In this document: in pieces, positions 1 through 8,292 of the stretch
Layout: every line of letters starts with the position of its first letter
Position numbering within the stretch: the first letter of the stretch is position 1
Assembly (NCBI GenBank): GCA_964432595.1
Contig: CAYSOF010000031.1
Location: forward strand, 4,887 to 68,886
Source: DASYLJ01 sp964432595
GTDB lineage: Bacteria > Desulfobacterota > Binatia > DP-6
Direction of reading: 5' to 3'
Length of the DNA: 64,000 nt
Program-made: the position numbers and the translations under genes
The notes under the pieces: generated by a model
Database searches by the model: none
What the model saw: only the letters and a program-made list of their open reading frames with translations
Told to the model about the DNA's origin: nothing

Positions 1-1
1 C

Positions 2-2755
2 CTGGTCCTCGCATGGGCCGGATCGGCAGCTGCCCAGCTGTCCGCGGCCAGCTCGAGCAACGCCGGCTCGACCTGCAGCGGCGCCAACAACAGCGACGGC
101 TTCTGTGGGTCCGTCACCACGCTGCCGACCAATACGAGCACGCAGATCCAGAGCCGCTATGCCTGGATGCTCAACGCCGACGTCGGCGTCGCGTCCACCC
201 GCGACACCAGCGGCAACGCGCAGCACAACGTGACGTTCAACGCGACGGCCCCCGGCGGCTATCGCCTCGACATCACCACGAGCCGCAGCGGCGACATGAA
301 CCGCTTCAGCGACGTATCCGGCTGCGACGGTCGGGCCGCGATCGGCGGCGTCAGCGGCAGCTCGAACTTCGCGCTCAGCTCCGGCTCCCTCGCCCTCAGC
401 GATCCCGCCGACCTCGGCAATGGCGGAAGTACTACGTCCTCCCCGATCAGCCAGAGCGGCTCGGCCACGCTCTTCCGCGTCAGCAACGGCGCCGCACAGG
501 GGCACAGCCTGACGTTCACCTGGAACGGCAGCGTGCGCAGCAACTCGTGCGAAGCGGCCGTCCGGCTCGGCAACGGCGGCGGCACGGTCACCGGTTGCAG
601 CGGCACCTGCCAGTACCCGGGCTCGCCGTCGCGTACCCAGGCCAACGACGGCCACTTCGTCACCGTCGCGTACACGTCGCTCTGCGGCAACAGCACCGTC
701 GATGCGAGCGTCGGCGAGCAGTGCGACCTCGGCGCCGCGAACGGCTCCTCGACCTCGTGCTGCACGAGCACCTGCCAGTTCCGCGCCGCCGCACAGGTCT
801 GCCGCGCGTCCGCCGGTCTCTGCGATCTCCAGGAGACCTGCTCGGGATCGAGCGGCAGCTGTCCGGCGGATGCGAAGAGCACCGCGCAGTGTCGTGGCGT
901 CGCCGGCTCCTGCGACGTCGCCGAGAACTGCAACGGCTCGAGCAACACCTGTCCCACCGACACGTTCCTGCCGTCGTCGACCGTGTGTCGCGCGGCGCCC
1001 AACGTGTGCGACGTTCCCGAGAACTGCACGGGCTCGAGCGCGGCCTGCCCGGCCGATGCGGTCCGTCCGTCCTCGTTCGAGTGTCGTGCCTCGGCCGGCT
1101 TCTGTGACCTCGCCGAGAACTGCAACGGCTCCAGCACGACCTGTCCCACCGACGTGTTCCGGCCGTCGTCGGTCGAGTGCCGCGGCTCGGCGGGCCTCTG
1201 CGACGTCGCCGAGAACTGCACCGGCTCGAGCGCGACCTGCCCGGCCGACGCCCTGGCGCCGAGCAGCACCGTCTGCCGTGGCTCGGCCGGCGACTGCGAC
1301 GTCGCGGAGAATTGCACCGGCTCCAGCGTGAGCTGTCCGGCCGACGGCTTCGCGCCGTCGAGCACCGTCTGCCGCGGCGCCGCCGGCGTCTGCGACGTCG
1401 CCGAGAGCTGCACCGGCTCGGCCGCCGCGTGCCCGGCCGATGCGAAGAGCACGGCGGAGTGTCGTGCATCGGCCGGCGTCTGCGACGTCGCCGAGTCGTG
1501 CGACGGCGCGGGCAACGACTGCCCCGCCGACGGCTTCCAGCCCTCCACCACCGAATGTCGGGCCTCCGCGGGCGATTGTGACCTCGCCGAGACCTGTGAC
1601 GGTGCCACCGCCGACTGCCCGGCCGATGCCAAGAGCACGGCCGAGTGCCGGGCCTCCGCCGGCGACTGCGACCCGTCCGAGACCTGCGACGGCGTGGGCG
1701 ACGATTGCCCCGCCGACAGCGTCAGCGGCGCGTTCGTCGAGTGCCGCGCCTCGGCCGGCGTCTGCGACGTCGCCGAGAACTGTGACGGCGTGAACCCCGC
1801 GTGCCCCGCGGACGTCGTCGTGCCGGCCACCACCGAATGCCGCGCCTCCGGCGGCGTGTGCGATCCTGCCGAGTCGTGTGACGGCGTCACGGGCGCTTGC
1901 CCCGCCGACGCGAAGAGCACGGCTCAGTGCCGTGGCAGCGCCGGCGTCTGCGACGTCGCCGAGAGCTGCGACGGCGTGAACGACGGCTGCCCGGCCGACC
2001 TGCTGGCGCCGTCCACCACCGTCTGCCGTCCGTCCGCCGGGGCCTGTGACCTGGCCGAGAACTGCGACGGCTCGACCACGACCTGCCCCGTCGACAGCGG
2101 GCTGCCCGACGGCGATGCCGACGGCACCTGCGACGCCCAGGACAACTGCGAGGTCACGCCCAACCCGACCCAGGCGGACGGCGACGGCGACGATCGCGGC
2201 GACGCGTGCGATCCGTGCACGAACAGCGTCCCGACGGGGGCGCTCAAGACCAAGCTGACGATCGTGAAGCTCCAGACGCCTCCGGGAGACGACAAGCTCA
2301 AGTTCTCGGGGCAGTTCGGCGCGGTGCCGACCACGCCGGCCGTCGACCCGGTCACGAAGGGAATCCGCTTCCTCGTGAACGACGCCACGGGCGCGGTCGT
2401 CCTCGACGCGATCATCCCCGGTGGCGCCTACAACACGGCGAACCGCGCGGGCTGGAAGGCGAACGGCGCGGGCACGGCGTGGACGTACAAGAACGCCGGC
2501 AGCCCGGTGCCGCTCATCTCCGGCATCACCAAGGTGAGCCTGAAGAAGCAGAAGACGCCCGGCCTCTTCAAGGTCAGCATCTCGGGCAAAGCCGGCAGCT
2601 ACGCGGTGTCGGGTTCGAACCTCCCCGTCGTCGCCACGCTGGTCATCGACTCCCCGTTCGCCGCCAGCGGTCAGTGCGGCGAGGCGTTCTTCCCGGGTCC
2701 GCCGCCGGTGCCGAGCTGCACGCTCTCGGCCAGCGGCGCGCTCAAGTGCAAGTGA
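2..2755 (+). CDS. Secreted cysteine-rich protein with 14 disintegrin-like repeats (5' end outside window)
   Basis: The frame is open from the left edge and begins with the tail of a signal peptide (LVLAWAGSAAAQL), so the true start lies upstream of the window. About 220 residues of globular sequence are followed by a Myxococcus-type disulfide repeat (CGN..., from nt 683). Fourteen tandem repeats of about 30-32 residues then run from nt 800 to about 2100. Each fits CRxxxxxCDxxExCxGxxxxCPxD, with spacers such as AKSTAE or APSSTV. This matches the core of eukaryotic disintegrin domains. A calcium-binding thrombospondin-type-3-like stretch (DGDADGTCD...DGDGDD, about nt 2107-2220) and a C-terminal domain of about 180 residues complete the protein. 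It is very likely extracellular or surface-bound. Ligand and function are unknown. Confidence 0.85.
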   Translation: MVLAWAGSAAAQLSAASSSNAGSTCSGANNSDGFCGSVTTLPTNTSTQIQSRYAWMLNADVGVASTRDTSGNAQHNVTFNATAPGGYRLDITTSRSGDMNRFSDVSGCDGRAAIGGVSGSSNFALSSGSLALSDPADLGNGGSTTSSPISQSGSATLFRVSNGAAQGHSLTFTWNGSVRSNSCEAAVRLGNGGGTVTGCSGTCQYPGSPSRTQANDGHFVTVAYTSLCGNSTVDASVGEQCDLGAANGSSTSCCTSTCQFRAAAQVCRASAGLCDLQETCSGSSGSCPADAKSTAQCRGVAGSCDVAENCNGSSNTCPTDTFLPSSTVCRAAPNVCDVPENCTGSSAACPADAVRPSSFECRASAGFCDLAENCNGSSTTCPTDVFRPSSVECRGSAGLCDVAENCTGSSATCPADALAPSSTVCRGSAGDCDVAENCTGSSVSCPADGFAPSSTVCRGAAGVCDVAESCTGSAAACPADAKSTAECRASAGVCDVAESCDGAGNDCPADGFQPSTTECRASAGDCDLAETCDGATADCPADAKSTAECRASAGDCDPSETCDGVGDDCPADSVSGAFVECRASAGVCDVAENCDGVNPACPADVVVPATTECRASGGVCDPAESCDGVTGACPADAKSTAQCRGSAGVCDVAESCDGVNDGCPADLLAPSTTVCRPSAGACDLAENCDGSTTTCPVDSGLPDGDADGTCDAQDNCEVTPNPTQADGDGDDRGDACDPCTNSVPTGALKTKLTIVKLQTPPGDDKLKFSGQFGAVPTTPAVDPVTKGIRFLVNDATGAVVLDAIIPGGAYNTANRAGWKANGAGTAWTYKNAGSPVPLISGITKVSLKKQKTPGLFKVSISGKAGSYAVSGSNLPVVATLVIDSPFAASGQCGEAFFPGPPPVPSCTLSASGALKCK
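800..2100 (+). repeat. Tandem array of 14 cysteine-rich coding repeats
   Basis: Units of roughly 90-96 bp encode the CRxxxxxCDxxExCxGxxxxCPxD module inside the secreted protein. The units are similar at DNA level (recurring cgacgtcgccgagaactg), which suggests growth by duplication. The array also creates long meaningless open frames on the opposite strand. Confidence 0.85.
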
Positions 2756-2779
2756 TCCCGGCCTAGCCGGATCGTGACG

Positions 2780-2809
2780 GGGCCCCGGATGCAGCCGCAT
2801 CCGGGGCCC
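2780..2809. terminator. Bidirectional hairpin terminator between convergent genes
   Basis: A perfect 13-bp stem (GGGCCCCGGATGC / GCATCCGGGGCCC) with the loop AGCC lies in the 73-bp gap between two convergent stop codons. The T-tract is weak, but the position and symmetry fit a terminator serving both genes. Confidence 0.7.
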
Positions 2810-2828
2810 TGCCATTTCTGCGGCCCGA

Positions 2829-5132
2829 TCACGGCTCGCAGATCAGCTTGAGCACGCTCTGCGCGCGGCCGCTCTGCGCAGTGACGGCCAGCTTGAGCAC
2901 CTTGCGCCCGGGGCGCGCGCCGCGTGTCGGCACCACCAGGGCCAGCGGCGCGCTGCACTGATTGCGCGCCTGCGCCCCGAGATCGAGCGCGCCGGCCAGC
3001 GTCGCCAGGTTGGCCGTGTCGGCCGCGTCGCGCGCGCGCTTTGGCGCGCGCACCACGATGGTGTTCGTGGCGAGCGGAATGCAGGCGGGGAAGCGTGGAT
3101 CGGCGTTGTTGATGCAGAGCTGCGCGCGCATCGTGCACTGGCCCGCCGTCCCGTCGGCATCGCACGACGGGTCGCCGTCACGGCAGCGCAGCGTCGGCGA
3201 CGGCAGCCCCTTCCGCAGCGGCGCAGGCGCCTCGGGACGCCACTCCGCCAGGCATCGCGTCGGCGGCTTCCCCGGCGCGGGGATGCACTGGCCCGGCTTC
3301 GCCGCGGTGCACGAGCAGGCGTCGCCGACGCCATCGCCGTCGGCGTCCGTGTCGTCGGCCGACGCGCGACGCGGACAGAGGTCCGTCGGATCGCAGCGCC
3401 CGTCGCCGTCCGTGTCCGGCGCGAGTGCATGGGTACAGCCGACCGCGGCGTCGCAGGCGTCCGCCGTGCACGGATCGCCGTCGTCGCATCCGATCGACGT
3501 GGCGACGCAGAGCCCGGTGCTCGCGTCGCAGGCATCCGTCGTGCAGGCGTCGCCGTCGTCGCAGGCGACGTGGCCCGGATCGACGCACGCGCAGCCCGTC
3601 GCGTCGACCGCCAGACCGGCGCCGGTGCCGGCGCAGTCGTCGTGGAGATCGACGACGCCGTCGCCGTCCGAGTCGTCGATCGCGTCGCACAGCCCGTCGA
3701 GATCGCTGTCCGGTATCGGCGTGAAGGCGCAGCCGGTGGCGGGCTCGCAGGCATCGGCGGTACACGGCTCATCGTCGTCGCACGTGACCGCGCCATGCAC
3801 GCAGGCGGCGCTGGCGGGGTTGCACGTGTCGGTGGTGCAGAGCGACTGGTCGTCGCAGCTCGCGTGCCCGGCGTCGGCGCACGCGCAGCCGCTCGCGTCG
3901 ACGGCGAGGCCGCTCGCGGTCGAGGGGCAGTCGTCGCTCGCGTCGGGTACCCCGTCGCCGTCGCCGTCCGGCGCGCCGGCGTTGCTGCCCGGGTAGATCG
4001 CCGCCATGCCCGCCCGATCGTCGGCGCGCAGCGATGCGCCCCGACCGTCGATGTGCGCGAGGAAGTACATGGTCGCGTCGGCCAGCGCGTCGCTCGGCTC
4101 GTCGGGGTTCTGCGACGAATGCCCGAGCCCGATCGCGTGGCCGATCTCGTGCGTCAGCACTTCCGCGACGCCCGCCGCGCCGAAGCACGCGCCGACGCCG
4201 TCGTTGAACGTCACGTCGCCTTCGTCGATGCGCTCGAACGTGACGCCGTTCACCGTGCTGGTCCCACTCGTCGTGCAGAAACCGCCGACCGCGAGCACGC
4301 CGGTGCAACCCGCCAGCGGTGGGATCTCGCCGAGCGGGTCGTTGAACTGGATCCTGCTGGCACCGTCGCAGGTGCCGCCGGCGATCGACGCGGCCGCGAT
4401 CGTGTCCGCGCCGCGCAGGAGCACCAGGTCCGACGTGGCCACGTCGGTCCACGCCGCCAGCGACGCGGCCACGGCGGCGTCGCTGGCGCTCGCGGTCAGC
4501 GCCGCCTCGTCGTTCGCTACGCGGAACGTCACGCTCGGCGTCGTCCACCGGCCGGGCGGGTTGCCGAGGAACGTGAAACGCGAGGTCACCATCCGTTGCG
4601 CGACCTCGCCCCGTCCGCGGGGAACGCGGCCGTCCGCCTCGTCGCGCGTCCGCTCACGCGCGGCGAGCGCGCGGAGCCGGGCGATGAACGTGCCGAGCGG
4701 CCGGACGTCGGCCCGCGGCACCGCCCGACGCGCCAGCCCGTCGGCCGTCACGCGATACGCCCCGAGCGCCATGCCGTTCGACCGCAGCCGGCCGTCATGG
4801 GTGCGCTGCAGGAACACCAGCATGCGCTCGCCGCGGGCGAACTCCGGCCCGCCGTCGATCCAGACGAGGCGTCCCGGCACACGCCCGCCCGGCTGCGTCA
4901 CGACGACGCGCCGGGACGCGAGGCGGCCTTTCACCGCCTGCTCGACCTCGAGCGTCACCTCGGTGACGAGCCGTCCGTCGCGCAGGGCCTGCGTCTCGAT
5001 GCGACGCACGGTACCCACCACGACGACGGCCGACGTCCGGACGAGGTCGGCGTCGGTCATGGGCACGAGCGTCGTCGCCGCCGCGGGCGCGGCGGCCAGG
5101 AGTGCGAGCAGCGGCAACGCGCGTTCCCACAT
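2829..5132 (-). CDS. Secreted matrixin-like zinc metalloprotease with calcium-binding and Cys-rich repeats
   Basis: The 767-residue protein starts with a signal peptide (MWERALPLLALLAAAPAAA). A prodomain-like region of about 190 residues is followed by a matrixin-type catalytic domain. Its zinc motif is HEIGHAIGLGH (H328, E329, H332, H338), with a downstream Met (ATMYFLAH) that fits the Met-turn of metzincins. The C-terminal half alternates thrombospondin-type-3 calcium motifs (DGDGDGVPDASDDCP) with CDDxxxCTxDxC modules and ends in a domain resembling the C-terminus of the convergent Cys-rich neighbour. It is probably exported and cleaves protein outside the cell; the substrate is unknown. 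The convergent neighbour shares its secreted, Cys-rich, calcium-binding architecture. No strong ribosome site precedes the ATG, so the start rests on the signal peptide. Confidence 0.85.
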   Translation of the reverse strand: MWERALPLLALLAAAPAAATTLVPMTDADLVRTSAVVVVGTVRRIETQALRDGRLVTEVTLEVEQAVKGRLASRRVVVTQPGGRVPGRLVWIDGGPEFARGERMLVFLQRTHDGRLRSNGMALGAYRVTADGLARRAVPRADVRPLGTFIARLRALAARERTRDEADGRVPRGRGEVAQRMVTSRFTFLGNPPGRWTTPSVTFRVANDEAALTASASDAAVAASLAAWTDVATSDLVLLRGADTIAAASIAGGTCDGASRIQFNDPLGEIPPLAGCTGVLAVGGFCTTSGTSTVNGVTFERIDEGDVTFNDGVGACFGAAGVAEVLTHEIGHAIGLGHSSQNPDEPSDALADATMYFLAHIDGRGASLRADDRAGMAAIYPGSNAGAPDGDGDGVPDASDDCPSTASGLAVDASGCACADAGHASCDDQSLCTTDTCNPASAACVHGAVTCDDDEPCTADACEPATGCAFTPIPDSDLDGLCDAIDDSDGDGVVDLHDDCAGTGAGLAVDATGCACVDPGHVACDDGDACTTDACDASTGLCVATSIGCDDGDPCTADACDAAVGCTHALAPDTDGDGRCDPTDLCPRRASADDTDADGDGVGDACSCTAAKPGQCIPAPGKPPTRCLAEWRPEAPAPLRKGLPSPTLRCRDGDPSCDADGTAGQCTMRAQLCINNADPRFPACIPLATNTIVVRAPKRARDAADTANLATLAGALDLGAQARNQCSAPLALVVPTRGARPGRKVLKLAVTAQSGRAQSVLKLICEP

Positions 5133-5218
5133 CGGACCGGACGCACACTGCAGCAGGAAACGTGCCCGATGCGCGGTGACGCCCGGTGGTGGACCGCCCG
5201 GCGCCCGATCGACGTTTC

Positions 5219-5252
5219 CGTGCCCAGCGTCACGTCTGCGACGCTGGGCACG
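5219..5252. terminator. Hairpin terminator downstream of the redoxin gene
   Basis: A perfect 13-bp stem (CGTGCCCAGCGTC / GACGCTGGGCACG) with an 8-nt loop sits just past the stop of the minus-strand redoxin gene. No U-tract follows on either strand, so it may act as an attenuator or RNA-stability hairpin. Confidence 0.5.
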
Positions 5253-5265
5253 CGGACGGTCGCCG

Positions 5266-5853
5266 TTACTTCTTGTACTTCACCGAGCAGCCGTACGGCT
5301 TCGTCTCGGCGGTACGGACCGGCTTCCCGGCGGAGACGTCCTCGAGCGCCGCCGCGACGTAGTTCGTCGCCTTGCCGCCGTTGTCACCCGACGGATCGTC
5401 GTCGATCGCACCCTGGTACACCACGTTCCCGTTCGGATCGATCACGAACATGTGCGGCGTCGTCTTCGCGGCGTAGCTCGTGCCGATCTCGCCGCTGCGA
5501 TCGCCGACGATCGGGTACGGGATGTCGTGCTCCTTCCGCCACGCCTGATCGCTGGCGTCGGTCGCGAAGTGGGTGCTGTCGACCGCGATCCAGACGACGT
5601 CCTTGCCCTTCCACTGATCGGCGAGCGTCGTCATCGTGTCCGCGTCGTAGTGCCGCTGCACGAAGGGGCACTCCGGGTTCGTCCATTCGAGCACGACGAT
5701 CTTGCCCTTGTACGCAGCGAGGTCGACGGGCTTGCCGTCCTGGTCCTTGCCGGCGAACGCCGGTGCGGGCTGCCCGGGCGTCACGGCGCCGGCGAGCGGC
5801 GCGAGGAGTGCGACCGCGAGCGTCGTCGTCGCGGCGATGCGGAGAATCGTCAT
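5266..5853 (-). CDS. Exported redoxin/thioredoxin-fold protein (AhpC/TSA-like)
   Basis: The 195-residue protein has a signal peptide (MTILRIAATTTLAVALLAPLAGA) and a thioredoxin-like fold of the redoxin type. The active-site region reads WTNPECPFVQRHY with Cys62. The cis-Pro region is KTTPHMFVIDPNGNVVY. A C-terminal Cys in YGCSVKY could act as a resolving cysteine. It probably acts as a periplasmic peroxidase or thiol reductase. The start at 5853 is supported by AAGGAA 6 bp upstream and by tight coupling to the DsbD-N gene, whose stop lies 1 bp before this ATG. The pairing suggests that the two proteins exchange electrons or disulfides. Confidence 0.8.
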   Translation of the reverse strand: MTILRIAATTTLAVALLAPLAGAVTPGQPAPAFAGKDQDGKPVDLAAYKGKIVVLEWTNPECPFVQRHYDADTMTTLADQWKGKDVVWIAVDSTHFATDASDQAWRKEHDIPYPIVGDRSGEIGTSYAAKTTPHMFVIDPNGNVVYQGAIDDDPSGDNGGKATNYVAAALEDVSAGKPVRTAETKPYGCSVKYKK

Positions 5854-5854
5854 G

Positions 5855-6679
5855 TCAGCGTTCCTTTCCATCCAGAGGAAGTCCGACCTGCGCGCCATGG
5901 CGCACGCCGGAGGCGTCGGCCCAGGTCACCAGCGAGTCGAGCACCGGCCCGGCGAGCGCCTGTCCCGCGAGCGTGCGGCCGCGCAGCGTGACCTCGGCGC
6001 GCCGTCCGTCGGCGCGCGCGGTGGCCTGCGCGACCTCGAGCGCCGGATCGAAGCCGGGGAAGAGCTCGACGGCGCCCGGCGCGGCCGGCCACTCGAGCGT
6101 CACCGTGAGCGTACCTTCCGTGCCGTCGCTCGGAATCGCGCCCGTCGCGCCGGCGACGCGCGGTGCCTGCGGCGCGCCGGCCTGCAGCGGAAGGCGTGCG
6201 GCCCACTCCGTGAACAGCGCCGGTTGCGCCGTCGCCGGTTGCGCGAGATCGAGGCTGGCCTTGCCGCGGATGCAGAGCTTCTCGCACGCAAGCCAGCCCA
6301 CGTCGGCGCGCAGCGCGGCGTCCGTCGCGGTCGTCGCCGTGAGCGGCACGGACAGCAGCACCGTGTCCGCATATCCGTAGCCGACGAGCCCACCCGGCTG
6401 CTCGAAGCGGGTCGGGAGGGGCCAGCGCAGCGCGCCCGCCGCGACGCCGTCGGGCAGCGCCAGCTTCACCGACGTCGGCAGCCCGGTGTCGCCGGGATTC
6501 TGCCAGTAGACGTGCCAGCCGCGCTGGATCGTCAGCAGCACGCCGACCGTGAACGGCTGGCCGGGCACGACGCGGGCGGCATCGGCGACGAGCGTCGCCG
6601 TCACCGGTTGCATGTACACCGCCGCGGCGGTGCGGACGGTAGCGGCGCACAGCGCCAGCGCGAAGACGAGACGACGCAT
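5855..6679 (-). CDS. DsbD N-terminal-domain protein (periplasmic thiol-disulfide exchange)
   Basis: The 274-residue protein has a signal peptide and the DsbD-alpha type immunoglobulin-like fold (GWHVYWQNPGDTGLPT motif). The cysteine pair CEKLC is at C132/C136. Full-length DsbD continues into eight transmembrane helices and a thioredoxin domain; both are absent here, so this is a stand-alone alpha-domain version. It is operonic with the downstream redoxin and may hand reducing equivalents to it. The ATG at 6679 is chosen because AGAAGGAAGAGG lies just upstream. An in-frame ATG 24 bp earlier lacks this spacing. Confidence 0.8.
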   Translation of the reverse strand: MRRLVFALALCAATVRTAAAVYMQPVTATLVADAARVVPGQPFTVGVLLTIQRGWHVYWQNPGDTGLPTSVKLALPDGVAAGALRWPLPTRFEQPGGLVGYGYADTVLLSVPLTATTATDAALRADVGWLACEKLCIRGKASLDLAQPATAQPALFTEWAARLPLQAGAPQAPRVAGATGAIPSDGTEGTLTVTLEWPAAPGAVELFPGFDPALEVAQATARADGRRAEVTLRGRTLAGQALAGPVLDSLVTWADASGVRHGAQVGLPLDGKER

Positions 6680-6774
6680 CGGGCCTCTTCCTTCTGCAGG
6701 CAACCGGCGACCAGCTCAACCCCGTTGCCGCGGCAGCTTCGATCGACCGACACGGCCGTGCTATGGGCGCGCCC

Positions 6775-7137
6775 ATGCCCACGTTGATCCCGAAGGCCAC
6801 CCGTATCCTCGCCGCCGGCAACAAGCCGAAGGCGATCGACGAGTACGTCGGTCGCGTGAACTCCAACACCACGGCCTTGAGCGTCGCGCACATGCGGAGC
6901 CCGGGCGGATGGGTCGAGCCGGGGCAGCGTCCGGACTTCGACGAGTACACGGTCGTCCTGCGCGGCATGCTGCGCGTCGAGCACGAGGGCGGCGCGCTCG
7001 ACGTGCGCGCCGGTCAGGCGGTCGTCGCCGCAGCGGGCGAGTGGGTGCGGTACAGCTCGCCGGAGCACGACGGAGCCGAATACGTCGCGGTCTGCCTACC
7101 GGCGTTCGCACCCGACACCGTCCATCGTGACGAGTGA
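6775..7137 (+). CDS. Small cupin-domain protein
   Basis: The 120-residue protein is a single conserved beta-barrel cupin. The motif region DEYTVVLRGMLRVEHEGG, followed by VRAGQAVVAAAGEWVRYSSPE, fits cupin motifs 1 and 2. The usual metal-binding histidines are sparse, so metal use is uncertain. It could be a small-molecule-binding or isomerase-like cupin. An ATG at 6763 would add four residues; the start at 6775 (MPTLIPKATR) fits the fold better. It is divergent from the DsbD-N gene, with a short shared upstream region. Confidence 0.7.
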   Translation: MPTLIPKATRILAAGNKPKAIDEYVGRVNSNTTALSVAHMRSPGGWVEPGQRPDFDEYTVVLRGMLRVEHEGGALDVRAGQAVVAAAGEWVRYSSPEHDGAEYVAVCLPAFAPDTVHRDE

Positions 7138-7178
7138 CGTAGGCAGTGCGCTACATGGCGACGGGTAATTGACACGGA

Positions 7179-7202
7179 GCGCCATTCGCGGCGAAGTGGC
7201 GC
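7179..7202. promoter_or_regulatory. Imperfect dyad directly upstream of the XRE regulator, possible operator
   Basis: GCGCCA-TTCGC and GCGAAGTGGCGC form an interrupted inverted repeat ending 3 bp before the ATG of the helix-turn-helix gene. A TTGACA lies at 7169-7174, with no good -10 at standard spacing. The position suits autorepression, which is inferred only. Confidence 0.35.
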
Positions 7203-7205
7203 CCC

Positions 7206-7691
7206 ATGGACACTGCAAACGACGCAGCTACGTCAGATACGTCCTGGGCCGGCTGGATGCGGGGCATGGGACGGAATACGCGCACGATGCGCGACTTCCT
7301 CGGCCTCACGCAGGAGCAGCTCGGCAAGCTCGCCGGCGTGAGCCAGGGCGCCATCAGCCGGCTCGAATCCGGGCGCGGCATGGCCACCCCGCTCCTGGTC
7401 GTCCTGAAGGTGCACCACGCCTTCCGGCGCGCCCTCGCGTCGATCCCGGAGGACCTCCTGTCGGCCGACGCCCGGAAGATCCTCGACGACGACACGCGGC
7501 TGATCACCGAGGGCACGAGCAGCGAGTATCGCGACATCCCGATGCTCAAGGACCCGGCGCTGCAGGAGTACGTGCAGATCTTCCAGGGCGTCCCGGAGCA
7601 TCGCCGCGACACGTTCCTCGCCGTGGTGCGCGCCGCCGCGGGCGCCATCAGCGACCAGCACGACGCGGGCGACGTCGCGAAGCAAGCTTGA
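7206..7691 (+). CDS. XRE-family helix-turn-helix transcriptional regulator
   Basis: The 161-residue protein has a classic Cro/CI helix-turn-helix at about residues 25-65 (TMRDFLGLTQEQLGKLAGVS, then QGAISRLESGRG). A helical C-terminal part of about 90 residues follows that is not a recognised sensor domain. It should bind DNA as a dimer. A dyad lies directly in front of its start codon. It is convergent with the downstream lipoprotein gene, leaving 3 bp between the stops. Its targets cannot be inferred beyond possible self-regulation. Confidence 0.85.
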   Translation: MDTANDAATSDTSWAGWMRGMGRNTRTMRDFLGLTQEQLGKLAGVSQGAISRLESGRGMATPLLVVLKVHHAFRRALASIPEDLLSADARKILDDDTRLITEGTSSEYRDIPMLKDPALQEYVQIFQGVPEHRRDTFLAVVRAAAGAISDQHDAGDVAKQA

Positions 7692-7694
7692 GCG

Positions 7695-8198
7695 TCAGTC
7701 GGTCGCGTGCACCCAGCCGGTGACGCGCTTCCGCACCGGCGCCGGCGCGCCCTGCACCGGCGTCACACTGCCGGGCGGGGCGAGCACCTTACCGTCCGAC
7801 GAGACCAGCGCGCCATCGGGCGTGACGACCATGCGTTGTCCTGCGGGAATGGCTGGCGGGGCGCTCACGCCGGAGACCGGCATCGGCTGCGGCTCGGCGC
7901 TAGCCGCCGCGGGATCGGCCTGGCCGGCCGCCGGCGCCGCCGGCATCGGCGACTCGCTCGCCGACGGCGCGATCGCGTACGGGTCCGCCGGCACCGCCCC
8001 CGGCTCCGCCGACGGCGCGGGCATCGCCGCCGCGGGTGCGGGCGACGGCGCCCCGTCGATCTGGCGCCGGAGCGGCTCGGAGCCCGTGCTCGTGAACGTC
8101 ACGGCAGGCTCGTACTCGTAGGTGGGCCGGGGCGCGCGGGTGCATCCGAGCACCGCCACCGCGCCGCACATCAGCCAGACCGTACGTGGTCGCCGCAT
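7695..8198 (-). CDS. Pro/Ala-rich lipoprotein of unknown function
   Basis: The 167-residue product starts with MRRPRTVWLMCGAVAVLGC, a lipoprotein signal with a plausible lipobox ending in Cys. A long low-complexity region rich in Pro, Ala, Ser and Glu looks disordered, and the tail (VRKRVTGWVHATD) is basic. The start at 8198 is preferred because GAGGAGG lies about 8 bp upstream. The in-frame ATG at 8204 is too close to that site. No enzymatic motif is visible. It may be a periplasmic spacer or envelope-anchored adaptor. Confidence 0.65.
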   Translation of the reverse strand: MRRPRTVWLMCGAVAVLGCTRAPRPTYEYEPAVTFTSTGSEPLRRQIDGAPSPAPAAAMPAPSAEPGAVPADPYAIAPSASESPMPAAPAAGQADPAAASAEPQPMPVSGVSAPPAIPAGQRMVVTPDGALVSSDGKVLAPPGSVTPVQGAPAPVRKRVTGWVHATD

Positions 8199-8270
8199 CA
8201 CCATCGCCTCCTCTGCCCGTATGCCCCGTGCCGGCGCCCCGGGCAATGCCTGGTCGCGGAGCTTGTTCTT

Positions 8271-8292
8271 GCACTTTCAGTGCAGTAAGTGC
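8271..8292. promoter_or_regulatory. Short inverted repeat at the MBL-fold gene start
   Basis: GCACTT and AAGTGC, separated by 10 nt, flank the region just before and including the GTG start of the lipoprotein hydrolase gene. It could be an operator or a hairpin affecting translation. Evidence is limited to symmetry. Confidence 0.2.

Noticed and set aside
259..1920. Long open frame on the minus strand across the Cys-rich repeats
   Set aside because: It follows the repeat period of the plus-strand gene and has no start context or domain; it is a shadow of the tandem coding repeats.
3429..6380. A 983-codon plus-strand frame
   Set aside because: It runs antisense across the metalloprotease, the redoxin and part of the DsbD-N gene, is rich in Arg/Ala and has no recognisable domain.
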